Part shown: positions 17,898 through 25,907 of the stretch, one piece after another
Layout: the number at the start of each line of letters is the position of its first letter
How positions within the stretch are numbered: position 1 is the stretch's first letter
From: Burkholderia metallica
GTDB taxonomy: Bacteria; Pseudomonadota; Gammaproteobacteria; Burkholderiales; Burkholderiaceae
Length of the DNA stretch: 64,000 nucleotides
Direction: 5' to 3'
Assembly (NCBI RefSeq): GCF_902832845.1
Contig: NZ_CADFDB010000004.1
Coordinates: 248,001-312,000, forward strand
Translations under genes and position numbers: made by a program
Notes under the pieces: generated by a model
The model's input: only the letters and a program-made list of their open reading frames with translations
What the model was told of the DNA's origin: nothing
Databases searched by the model: none

Positions 17898-19214
17898 ATG
17901 AAGGCGCCTCAAGCGGACAGCATGGTCGGCGGGCATGTCGGCGACGCTGCCGCATCCCCGTCCAATCGCCAGTTGATCGTTGCCGTCACGATCGGCAACG
18001 GCCTCGAATTCTTCGATCTCACCGTGTTCAGCTTCTTCGCGGTGCTGCTCGGCAAACTGTTCTTTCCGGCGGTGTCCGCGCAGCAGCAATTGCTGATGTC
18101 GGTCGCGACGTTCGGCGTCGGCTTCATCGCGCGGCCGATCGGCGGCGTCGTGATCGGGCTCGTCGCCGACCGCTTCGGCCGCTTGCCCGCGATGAACCTC
18201 ACGCTCGTCACGATGGCGGTCGGCATCGGGATGATCGGCGTGCTGCCGACCTACGCGCAGATCGGCGTCGCGGCGCCCGTGCTGGTCGTGCTCGCGCGGC
18301 TGCTGCAGGGCTTTTCGGCCGGCGGTGAAGTCGGCGTATCGACGTCGTTGCTCGCGGAGCGCGCGCCGGCGGGCGAGCGTGGCTACTACACGAGCTGGCA
18401 GTTCGCGAGCCAGGGCGCCGCGGCGCTGGCCGGCTCGCTCGTCGGCTTCCTGCTGTCGCATTTCCTCGACACGGCGTCGCTCGAATCGTGGGGCTGGCGC
18501 GTGCCGTTCGTCGCGGGCGTGCTGATCGCGCCGGTCGGCCTCTACCTGCGCGCGCGCTTCAATGCGTTCGAGCAGCACGCGCCGGCCGCGGCCGCGCGGC
18601 GTTCGTCGACGCTGCTCCGCACCGTGCTGCGGCGTGACGGCGGCGCCGTGCTGACCGCGCTCGGCCTCGTGGTCGGCGGCACGGCCGCGCATTTCATCGT
18701 GCTGTATTACATGTCGACGTACGCGATCAAGGTGCTGCACCTGCCGATGGATACCGCGCTGTGGTGCGGGATCCTGTCCGGCGCCGTGATGTTCGTTGCC
18801 GCGCCGATCGGCGGGCGGCTGTCGGACGCAACCGGCAGCAGGCGCGTCGCGCTGTGGTCGCGCATCGCGCTGACCGTGCTGATCCTGCCGGGCTTCTGGC
18901 TGATCCGCGCGGTGCCGTCGATCGCGACGCTGTATGTGGTCGTGATGCTGCTCGCCGCGCTGCACTCGATCAATGCGGGCGCGAACGGCGTGATCCTCGC
19001 CGAGCTGTTCCCGAAGAGCACGCGTGCGACCGCGCTGTCGATCGCGTATGCGGGCGGCGTATCGATCTTCGGCGGCTTCGCGCAGTTCATCGTCACGTGG
19101 CTGATCGGCGCGACCGGCAACCCGGCCGCGCCTGCATGGTACGTGATCGTCTGTGGCCTGCTGTCGCTCGTCGCGCTCGCGTTCGCGTCGGATCGCAGCG
19201 ATCGCGATGCGTGA
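17898..19214 (+). CDS. MFS transporter, metabolite:H+ symporter type
   Basis: 438 aa, about twelve hydrophobic helices. The loop between helices 2 and 3 has GLVADRFGRLPAM, and IGNGLEFFDLTVFSFFAV opens the protein, both typical of MHS-family symporters for carboxylates or betaines. ATG 17898 has ACGGAGA upstream. It is first in a run transporter - amidase - porin (52- and 116-base gaps), under a divergent LysR regulator. That suggests outer-membrane entry, inner-membrane uptake and hydrolysis of an amide or related compound; the substrate is unknown. Confidence 0.8.
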   Translation: MKAPQADSMVGGHVGDAAASPSNRQLIVAVTIGNGLEFFDLTVFSFFAVLLGKLFFPAVSAQQQLLMSVATFGVGFIARPIGGVVIGLVADRFGRLPAMNLTLVTMAVGIGMIGVLPTYAQIGVAAPVLVVLARLLQGFSAGGEVGVSTSLLAERAPAGERGYYTSWQFASQGAAALAGSLVGFLLSHFLDTASLESWGWRVPFVAGVLIAPVGLYLRARFNAFEQHAPAAAARRSSTLLRTVLRRDGGAVLTALGLVVGGTAAHFIVLYYMSTYAIKVLHLPMDTALWCGILSGAVMFVAAPIGGRLSDATGSRRVALWSRIALTVLILPGFWLIRAVPSIATLYVVVMLLAALHSINAGANGVILAELFPKSTRATALSIAYAGGVSIFGGFAQFIVTWLIGATGNPAAPAWYVIVCGLLSLVALAFASDRSDRDA

Positions 19215-19266
19215 CCGACTGCGCTCGCTGCTGCCGCTTCCTTCTTCCCCCTTCGCCCCGAATCGT

Positions 19267-20739
19267 ATGAACGCCACCGTTTCGTTCTCGTCCCCGCCTG
19301 CCGGCGTCGCGGCCGGCGACCTGTGCGACCTGCCCGCGCGCACGATGCTCGACCTGCTGAAGACGCGGCAGATCGGCGCGTGCGACCTGCTCGACGCGCA
19401 TCTCGCGCGGATCGCGGCGGTCAACCCGCGCGTGAACGCGCTCGTGACCGTCGCCGATCCCGATACGCTGCGCGCCCGTGCGCGCGACATCGACGCCCGC
19501 TGGATGCGCGGCGAATGGCAGGGGCCGCTGCACGGGCTGCCGGTGTCGCAGAAGGATCTCACCGCGACGCGCGGCGTGCGCACGACGTACGGCTCGCGCT
19601 TGTTCGCCGATCACGTGCCGCGGCATGACGCGCTCGTCGTGCGCCGCTGCGCGAGCGCCGGCGCGCTGATGATCGGCAAGTCGAACACGCCCGAATTCGG
19701 CGCCGGGTCGCATACGTTCAACGAAGTGTTCGGCGCGACGCGCAACCCGTGGGACCTGACGCGCTCCGCGGGCGGCAGCAGCGGCGGTGCGGCCGCCGCG
19801 CTCGCATGCGGGATGAACCCGCTTGCCTGCGGCAGCGACATGGGCGGTTCGCTGCGCAATCCGGCCGCATGGAACAACGTCGTCGGCTTGCGGCCGTCGC
19901 CGGGCCGCGTGCCGCGCGCGCCGGACCTGAACGGCTGGACGACGCTCGGCGTCGACGGGCCGATGGCGCGCGATGTGGCCGATACCGCGTTGTTGCTCTC
20001 CGCGATCGCCGGGCCGAGCGGCGAGACCGCGACCGAACTCACGGAACCGGGTGCGCGCTTCGCGCTGCCGCTTGAACGCGACTTCCGCGGCACGCGCATC
20101 GCGATGTCGCGCGGCCTGCCCGGCGTGCCGGTCGATCCGGAGATCGGGCGTGTGGTCGACGCGCAGGCGCGCGTGTTCGCGGCGCTCGGTTGCGAAGTCG
20201 AATTCGACGATCCCGATCTGTCGGACGCCGAGGACGTGTTCCGTATCGAGCGCGCGTGGATGATCGGTACGCTGGTCGACGGGCTCGACGACGCGCAGCG
20301 CGCGGTGCTGAAGCCTGAGATTCACGATGAATACCGGCAGCACCGCTCGCTCACGGCTGTCGATCTCGGCCGCATGTTCGTGCGCAAGACGCAGCTGTTC
20401 GAGCGGATGCGCGCGTTCATGCAGCGCTACGCGTTCTACGTGCTGCCGACGACGCAGGTGATGCCGTTCGACGTCGACCTGCGCTCGCCCGTGCATGGGA
20501 TGAGCGCCGCAAGCGGGTCGTACATCGACTGGATGCGCGTGTGCTGGTACCTGTCGTCGACCGAGGCGCCGATCCTGTCGGTGCCGTGCGGCTTCGGCGC
20601 GGCCGGTCTGCCGATCGGCATGCAGATCGTCGGCCGATACCGTGACGACTGGGGCGTGCTGCAGTTCGGCCACGCGTACGAAGTTGCAACCGGCCGCAGC
20701 TGGGCACCGCCGCCGGTCGTTGCCGACGCGATGCGCTGA
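19267..20739 (+). CDS. Amidase (amidase-signature family)
   Basis: 490 aa. The Ser-cisSer-Lys triad is visible: Lys96 (LPVSQKDLTATRG), Ser171/172 in the glycine-serine run (SAGGSSGGAAAA) and Ser195 (SDMGGSLRNPA). The later segment STEAPILSVPCGFGAAGLPIGMQIVG is the usual family C-terminal stretch. The enzyme hydrolyses a carboxamide to acid and ammonia in the cytoplasm; the residues do not reveal the substrate. It follows the MHS transporter by 52 bases and is probably co-transcribed with it. Confidence 0.88.
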   Translation: MNATVSFSSPPAGVAAGDLCDLPARTMLDLLKTRQIGACDLLDAHLARIAAVNPRVNALVTVADPDTLRARARDIDARWMRGEWQGPLHGLPVSQKDLTATRGVRTTYGSRLFADHVPRHDALVVRRCASAGALMIGKSNTPEFGAGSHTFNEVFGATRNPWDLTRSAGGSSGGAAAALACGMNPLACGSDMGGSLRNPAAWNNVVGLRPSPGRVPRAPDLNGWTTLGVDGPMARDVADTALLLSAIAGPSGETATELTEPGARFALPLERDFRGTRIAMSRGLPGVPVDPEIGRVVDAQARVFAALGCEVEFDDPDLSDAEDVFRIERAWMIGTLVDGLDDAQRAVLKPEIHDEYRQHRSLTAVDLGRMFVRKTQLFERMRAFMQRYAFYVLPTTQVMPFDVDLRSPVHGMSAASGSYIDWMRVCWYLSSTEAPILSVPCGFGAAGLPIGMQIVGRYRDDWGVLQFGHAYEVATGRSWAPPPVVADAMR

Positions 20740-20855
20740 CCTTCTTTCCCGATTCACGGCTGACCGTTCCGGTTCGCACCGGAGCAGGCCGCGCGCCTGC
20801 GGGGGACGCGCACGCCTGCGTTTTGCCATTCGACCCGCGCAATGGAGACCTTTCG

Positions 20856-22058
20856 ATGAATAGACGGCTGTTGGCTGGCGCGGGTGTCGCGCTGATCGCG
20901 GGTGCGGCGCACGCACAGAGCAGCGTGACGCTGTACGGCATTATCGACGAAGGGCTGACCTACACGAGCAACCTCGCGGTGGCCGGCCCGAACGGTACGG
21001 TGAGCGGCAAGCCCGCGCTGCGGATGCTGGGCGGCGTGCAGCAGGCGAGCCGCTGGGGGCTGCGCGGCGTCGAGGATCTCGGCGGCGGGCTGACGGCGAT
21101 CTTCACGCTCGAGAACGGCTTCGATCCGAGCACCGGCAAGCTCGGGCAGGGGGGGCTGATCTTCGGCAAGAAGGCGTTCGTCGGGCTGGCGGGGCCGTTC
21201 GGCACCGTCACGCTCGGGCGGCAGTACGACACCAACGTCGACTTCCTCGGGCCGCTCGAGGCCGCCGCGCTGTTCGGCGGCTACATGGTTGCGCACCCCG
21301 GCGATCTCGACAACGTGAACAACGCGAACTCGACCAACAACGCGATCAAGTTCACGAGCAACGATTACGGCGGGTTCCGCTTCGCGGCGATGTACGGGGT
21401 CGGCGGCATCGCGGGCGCGGCGACCCGCAACCAGGTGTGGTCGATGACGGCAGGCTACACGCGCGGGCCGCTCGTGGTCGCGGCCGGCTACCTGAATGCA
21501 CGCAACCCGAACGTGTCGTTCTTCGGCACGACCGGCAGCCCGGCCCCGACCGTGGGCGGCGTGCCCGGCAACAACATGCTGTCGCCGGTGTATTCAGGCT
21601 ATGCGTCGGCGCGCACGCTGCAGGTCGCGGCGGCCGGCGGCACCTACGCGATCGGCGCGGTAACGCTCGGCGCGATGTATACGAATACGTCGTTCCGCCA
21701 GCTCGGCGACCCGTCGTCCGGCCCGAACCCCGGTGGCGTGTCCGGCAACGCGGTGTTCAACAATGTCGAGGCGAGCGTGCGCTATCAGTTCACCCCCTTT
21801 CTGTTCGGCGGCGTCGCGTACGACTACACGCGCGGCGGCGGCGTGAACGGCCGCGACGGCGCGAAGTATCACCAGGTCGCGGCGGGGCTCGACTACTTCC
21901 TGTCGAAGCGCACCGATGTCTATCTGACTGCCGTCTATCAGCGCGCATCGGGCACCGACTCGACGGGGCGGCCGGCGGTGGCCGCGATCAACGGCCCCGG
22001 CGCGTCCGCGAACGACCGCCAGTTCGAGGCGCGCATCGGCATACGGCACAAGTTCTGA
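20856..22058 (+). CDS. Gram-negative porin (Omp32/OpcP type)
   Basis: 400 aa with a signal peptide MNRRLLAGAGVALIAGAAHA, then QSSVTLYGIIDEGLTY, the standard opening of beta-proteobacterial trimeric porins. Constriction-loop motifs such as GLRGVEDLGGGLTAIFTLENGF and FGTVTLGRQYD follow. The protein ends in HKF with the terminal Phe needed for BAM recognition. GGAGA precedes the ATG at 20856. It closes the LysR-linked transporter/amidase group, probably admitting the same substrate. Confidence 0.9.
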   Translation: MNRRLLAGAGVALIAGAAHAQSSVTLYGIIDEGLTYTSNLAVAGPNGTVSGKPALRMLGGVQQASRWGLRGVEDLGGGLTAIFTLENGFDPSTGKLGQGGLIFGKKAFVGLAGPFGTVTLGRQYDTNVDFLGPLEAAALFGGYMVAHPGDLDNVNNANSTNNAIKFTSNDYGGFRFAAMYGVGGIAGAATRNQVWSMTAGYTRGPLVVAAGYLNARNPNVSFFGTTGSPAPTVGGVPGNNMLSPVYSGYASARTLQVAAAGGTYAIGAVTLGAMYTNTSFRQLGDPSSGPNPGGVSGNAVFNNVEASVRYQFTPFLFGGVAYDYTRGGGVNGRDGAKYHQVAAGLDYFLSKRTDVYLTAVYQRASGTDSTGRPAVAAINGPGASANDRQFEARIGIRHKF

Positions 22059-22182
22059 CGGGTGGGGTCGCGGCGAGCGGTGATATGCTCGCGGGACGCC
22101 CGCGACCGACGGGTGGATTCCGACTGCCCGCGCGCGGCTCGCTGCCGCGCGGCGCGGCGTTTCCGAGGGAAGAACCGACAAC

Positions 22183-22467
22183 ATGAGCCGCAAATTCATT
22201 CTGAAGGGCGACACCACCGACCACGGCGGCGTGGTGCTCGAAGGGATCGCCAATTCGTCGTTCGACGGACGCGAACTCGCGTATCTCGGCGCAGCCGTGT
22301 TCTGCGCGGCGTGCAAGTCGCCGGGCGTGATCGTGTCGGATGGCGGCGAGCGGACGATGACCGTGATGGGCAAGGTCGTCGCGCTCGAGCACGACCTGTG
22401 CCAGTGTCTGTGCACGCCGCAGCCGAAGCTGATCGCGTCGCAGGCCACCGGCACGATCTCGGGTTAA
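22183..22467 (+). CDS. PAAR-domain protein
   Basis: 94 aa. The opening FILKGDTTDHGGVVLEG, the middle CKSPGVIVSDGGERTMTVMGK and the end CTPQPKLIASQATGTIS give the repeated strand pattern of PAAR proteins, which cap the VgrG spike of type VI secretion systems. It is a stand-alone PAAR with no effector extension and no vgrG beside it. Cys residues (CAAC, CQCLC) replace the more usual His ligands in part. It lies alone between a porin gene and a convergent cupin gene. Confidence 0.75.
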   Translation: MSRKFILKGDTTDHGGVVLEGIANSSFDGRELAYLGAAVFCAACKSPGVIVSDGGERTMTVMGKVVALEHDLCQCLCTPQPKLIASQATGTISG

Positions 22468-22525
22468 TGCTTGCCGCACGCGGGCGCTCGTCATCCGCGC
22501 GGCATCGACACCCAGCCGCCCGCCG

Positions 22526-22837
22526 TCAGTCGCTGCCTTCGGTCTCGATCACGAGGATGCGTGCTGCGCCGAGCGGATGCGCGACGTGCTCGGTGCCGAC
22601 CGTCGCGTGGAAGACGTCGCCCGTTTCGAGCACCGTCGCGTGCTCGACACCCACCACGCGATAGCGCATCTCGACGCGGCCATTGAGCACCGCGAACACT
22701 TCCTCGCCATCGTTCACGTGCCAGCGATACGGCTGGTCGGTCCAGTGCAGCCGGACCGTGATGCCGTTCAGGTTCGCGATGTCGAGCGCGCCCCACGCGC
22801 GATCCGCCGTGAATGCGGCGCTCCGGATGATGTTCAT
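22526..22837 (-). CDS. Cupin-domain protein
   Basis: 103 aa, one small beta barrel with the two cupin motifs in degenerate form: WHVNDGEEVFAVLNGRVEMRY and TGDVFHATVGTEHVAHPLGAA. His residues in both could bind a metal. Many such single cupins sense or modify small molecules, and nothing here says which. It is followed upstream by the DJ-1/PfpI gene on the same strand (59-base gap), so the two may form an operon. Confidence 0.75.
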   Translation of the reverse strand: MNIIRSAAFTADRAWGALDIANLNGITVRLHWTDQPYRWHVNDGEEVFAVLNGRVEMRYRVVGVEHATVLETGDVFHATVGTEHVAHPLGAARILVIETEGSD

Positions 22838-22896
22838 CGAGGTGTTCTTCGGCGCGTATGCACGTCGCTTCCCAGTGATTTTTCCGACATTCGCAT

Positions 22897-23580
22897 TCAG
22901 CGCGACATCGCACGCAGTGCCTGTTCGATCGTCTCCTTGCGCTTCGCGAAGCCGGCCGCCGAGCGTTCGGTGACGCGCTTCACGACCGCTGCCGGCGCCG
23001 TGTCGGGCGAACCGGCGTCGAACGGCGGCGCGGGCGCGTATTCGAGCTGCAGCTGGATCGCCTGCGCCTCTTCGTCGCCGGCCAGTTCCGCGGCGATCGT
23101 CAACGCGAAGTCGATGCCGGCCGTGACGCCGCCGCCCGTGATCAGGTTGCCGTCGCGCACCACGCGCTCGTGCACCGGCACCGCGCCGAGCGGTTCGAGC
23201 AGCGAGTGGAACGCCCAGTGCGTCGTCGCGCGTCGCCCGCGCAGCAGGCCGGCTACGCCGAGCAGCAGCGCGCCCGTGCAGACCGACGTCACGTAGCGCG
23301 CGGCCGCCGCGCGCTGCTGCACGAACGCGATCGTCTCGGCGTCGAGCAGCAGCGCGTTGATGCCGACCCCGCCCGGAATGCAGATCACGTCGAGCGGCGG
23401 GCAGTCGTCGAACGTGCAGGTCGGCGCGAGCGCGAGCCCGCTGCTCGACGCGACGGTATCGCGCGACTTCCAGACCAGATGGACGGCTGCGTCGGGCAGC
23501 GACGCGAGCACGTCGTGCGGGCCGGTGAGATCGAGCTGCTGGACGCCGGGAAACACGAGAAAACCGATATGCAGGGTCAT
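22897..23580 (-). CDS. DJ-1/PfpI family protein, isonitrile hydratase-like
   Basis: 227 aa. The DJ-1/PfpI fold is clear: IGFLVFPGVQQLDLTGPHDVL, IPGGVG, the nucleophile elbow VCTGALLLG with its Cys, and THWAFH. The order of motifs matches isonitrile hydratase InhA and related ThiJ/PfpI hydrolases. The start at 23580 has CGGAGTC upstream; the longer in-frame version adds an unrelated N terminus. It is divergent from an AraC-type regulator that carries the same fold. Confidence 0.75.
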   Translation of the reverse strand: MTLHIGFLVFPGVQQLDLTGPHDVLASLPDAAVHLVWKSRDTVASSSGLALAPTCTFDDCPPLDVICIPGGVGINALLLDAETIAFVQQRAAAARYVTSVCTGALLLGVAGLLRGRRATTHWAFHSLLEPLGAVPVHERVVRDGNLITGGGVTAGIDFALTIAAELAGDEEAQAIQLQLEYAPAPPFDAGSPDTAPAAVVKRVTERSAAGFAKRKETIEQALRAMSR

Positions 23581-23696
23581 GCGAAGACTCCGGGTGGAAG
23601 AGGGCGAACCGTTGCCGGCACGGGATGGACAGATCGATTCTAGGCGCGTAGTGTTTGGCGAAATTGCCATATCACCCACGTTTTCAGCCAATCGTC

Positions 23697-24668
23697 ATGC
23701 CAGCCGCTCCGCGTTCGATCCTGGTCCTCGCGTTTCCCCGTGCACAGCTGCTCGACGTGTCGGGGCCGTTGCAGGTGTTTGCGTCCGTCAACGAGCTCGC
23801 GCTGGAGCGCGGCCAGCCGGCGCCGTATGCGCCGCGTGTCATCGCCGCCGATGCGGGGCCCGTCGAAACGTCGTCGGGCCTCGTCGTGATGGCGGAATCG
23901 CTGCGCGCGGCCGCGCGCCATCCCGATACGCTGATCGTCGCCGGCGGCAAGGGCGTGCACGCGGCATCGAAGGATGCGCGGCTGGTGCGCTGGGTGCGCC
24001 GGCAGGCGGCGCGCACGCGGCGCGTGGCGTCGGTCTGCACCGGCGCATTCCTGCTCGCCGAGGCCGGCCTGCTCGACGGGCGGCGCGCGGTCACGCACTG
24101 GGCGCGCTGCGACGAATTCGCGGCGCGCTATCCGAACGTGCGCGTCGAATCCGATCCGATCTTCATCCGCGAAGGTGCGCTATGGACCTCGGCCGGCGTG
24201 ACGGCCGGCATCGACCTCGCGCTCGCGCTCGTCGAGGAGGATCTCGGGCGCGCGACCGCACTCGACGTCGCGCGCGAACTCGTCGTGTTCCTGAAGCGTC
24301 CGGGCGGACAGGCGCAGTTCAGCGCGATGCTGTCGATGCAGCGCACCGACGACCGCTTCGGCGACCTGCATGCGTGGATGGCCGAGCACCTGACGGCCGA
24401 CCTGTCGGTGCCCGCGCTGGCCGAGCGCGTGCGCATGAGCGAGCGCAGCTTCGTGCGCCACTATCGCGCGGCAACCGGCCGCACGCCCGCGCGCGCGGTC
24501 GAGCAGATTCGCGTCGAGGCCGCGCAGCGCCTGCTCGGCGAAACGGCCTGGCCCGTCAAGCGGATCGCCGCGCGTTGCGGCTTCGGCTCGGAGGAAACGC
24601 TGCGACGCTGCTTTGTGCGCGTGCTGGGCGTGTCGCCGCAGGGATACCGCGAGCGCTTCGTGCGGTGA
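23697..24668 (+). CDS. GlxA-type AraC-family transcriptional regulator
   Basis: 323 aa in two domains. Residues 1-200 form a DJ-1/PfpI-like sensor (SILVLAFPRAQLLDVSGPLQ, VAGGKGV, SVCTGAFLLAEAGLLDGRRA, THWARCDEF). Residues 215-320 form the AraC DNA-binding domain with two helix-turn-helices (LSVPALAERVRMSERSFVRH and WPVKRIAARCGFGSEETLRR). It starts 116 bases from the divergent DJ-1 enzyme gene and so is the likely activator of that gene and the cupin beyond. The ATG at 23697 is weakly supported by any ribosome-binding site. Confidence 0.85.
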   Translation: MPAAPRSILVLAFPRAQLLDVSGPLQVFASVNELALERGQPAPYAPRVIAADAGPVETSSGLVVMAESLRAAARHPDTLIVAGGKGVHAASKDARLVRWVRRQAARTRRVASVCTGAFLLAEAGLLDGRRAVTHWARCDEFAARYPNVRVESDPIFIREGALWTSAGVTAGIDLALALVEEDLGRATALDVARELVVFLKRPGGQAQFSAMLSMQRTDDRFGDLHAWMAEHLTADLSVPALAERVRMSERSFVRHYRAATGRTPARAVEQIRVEAAQRLLGETAWPVKRIAARCGFGSEETLRRCFVRVLGVSPQGYRERFVR

Positions 24669-24848
24669 CGCGCCGCGTGCGGCGGTGCTCGGGGCCGGAA
24701 CGCGCGTCGCACGGGACTGAACGTAAACCGGACGCTTTCCAGTCCGAAATGCCGAAACTATTCAGGATCTGAGAACAATGGATGGGGGCTTGTGCCGCGA
24801 CCGTCGCGCGCTCTATTCTGTTCCGTTGGCGATTCGAAGGGGGGCAGC

Positions 24849-25823
24849 ATGGACCGAATCCAGGCAATGGAAGTTTTTACTCGTGTGGTCGACGCGAACA
24901 GCTTCACGCGTGCGGCCGACACGCTCGCGATGCCGCGCGCGTCGGTGACGACCATCATCCAGAATCTCGAGGCGCTGCTCGGCGTGCGCCTGATGCACCG
25001 GACGACGCGCCGGCTGTCGCTGACGCCGGAAGGTGCTGCGTACTACGAGCATTGCATGAAGATCATCTCGGAGATCGCGGAGGCCGACGCGAGTTTCCAG
25101 ACCGGCAACCGCAAGCCGAGCGGCGTGCTGCGCGTCCACATGCCGAGTTCGCTCGGGCGGCGCATCGTGCTGCCGTCGTTGTCGATTTTCCGGCAGCGCT
25201 ACCCGGACATCACGCTCGAACTGGGGCTTTCCGATCGCTACGTGGACCCGGTCGAGGAGGGCATCGATTGCATGATCCGGGTCGGGCCGCTCGAGGATTC
25301 GTCGATGGTCGCGCGGCGGATCGGGATGCTCAAGCGCGTGACCTGCGCGTCGCCCGATTATCTCGCGCGTCACGGCGAGCCGCACGAGATTGCCGATCTC
25401 GCCGAACATCATGCGGTGAACTTTCGTTCGAGCCACGGCGCGCGGCCGATTCCGTGGGTGTTCATGATCGACGGCAAGCCGTTCGAGGTGCGAATGAACG
25501 GGAGCGTCACGGTCAACGATTCGGATGCCTACGTGACGTGCGGGCTCGAAGGGTTCGGGATGATCCAGCCGACGTTGTTCATGGTGCTGCCGAACCTGCT
25601 CGACGGCTCGCTGGTCGAGGTGCTGCCGGACTGCAATCCGAAGCCGAAGCCGATCTCGATCGTTTATCCGCACAACCGGCATCTGTCGCAGAAGGTTCGT
25701 GTGTTCGCCGACTGGATCGCGGAGGTGTTCGAGTCGACGCCGTCGCTGGAGGGTGGGGAGAACTGGCGGGGGCGGGTGGAGGCGCAGGCGGCGAAGCTGC
25801 AGAGAGGGGCGGTGGCGGCGTGA
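24849..25823 (+). CDS. LysR-family transcriptional regulator
   Basis: 324 aa. The N terminus MDRIQAMEVFTRVVDANSFT followed by RAADTLAMPRASVTTIIQNL is a LysR winged helix. The sensor domain follows (VLRVHMPSSLGRRIVLPSL, DCMIRVGPLEDSSMVARRIG). The ATG at 24849 is preceded by GGGG. The CrgA/PecT-like subgroup pattern suggests control of an efflux or reductase gene, but none is adjacent. The tail after about 300 is Gly/Arg-rich and probably unstructured. Confidence 0.85.
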   Translation: MDRIQAMEVFTRVVDANSFTRAADTLAMPRASVTTIIQNLEALLGVRLMHRTTRRLSLTPEGAAYYEHCMKIISEIAEADASFQTGNRKPSGVLRVHMPSSLGRRIVLPSLSIFRQRYPDITLELGLSDRYVDPVEEGIDCMIRVGPLEDSSMVARRIGMLKRVTCASPDYLARHGEPHEIADLAEHHAVNFRSSHGARPIPWVFMIDGKPFEVRMNGSVTVNDSDAYVTCGLEGFGMIQPTLFMVLPNLLDGSLVEVLPDCNPKPKPISIVYPHNRHLSQKVRVFADWIAEVFESTPSLEGGENWRGRVEAQAAKLQRGAVAA

Positions 25824-25907
25824 AGTGCCGGGGCGCGGCCGGGGGCTCTGTGTCGCCGGCCCCGCAGTTTTGGCGTCCAGGAGAAGTGCAGCGTCGATGC
25901 CGCGGCT

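Noticed and set aside
17826-19583. Leftward frame of 585 codons opposite the MFS transporter
   Set aside because: Arg/His-rich shadow of a well-supported membrane protein gene.
22183-22467. The PAAR gene as part of the VgrG locus at 52.7 kb
   Set aside because: They are 30 kb apart with core genes between, and no other type VI genes join them.
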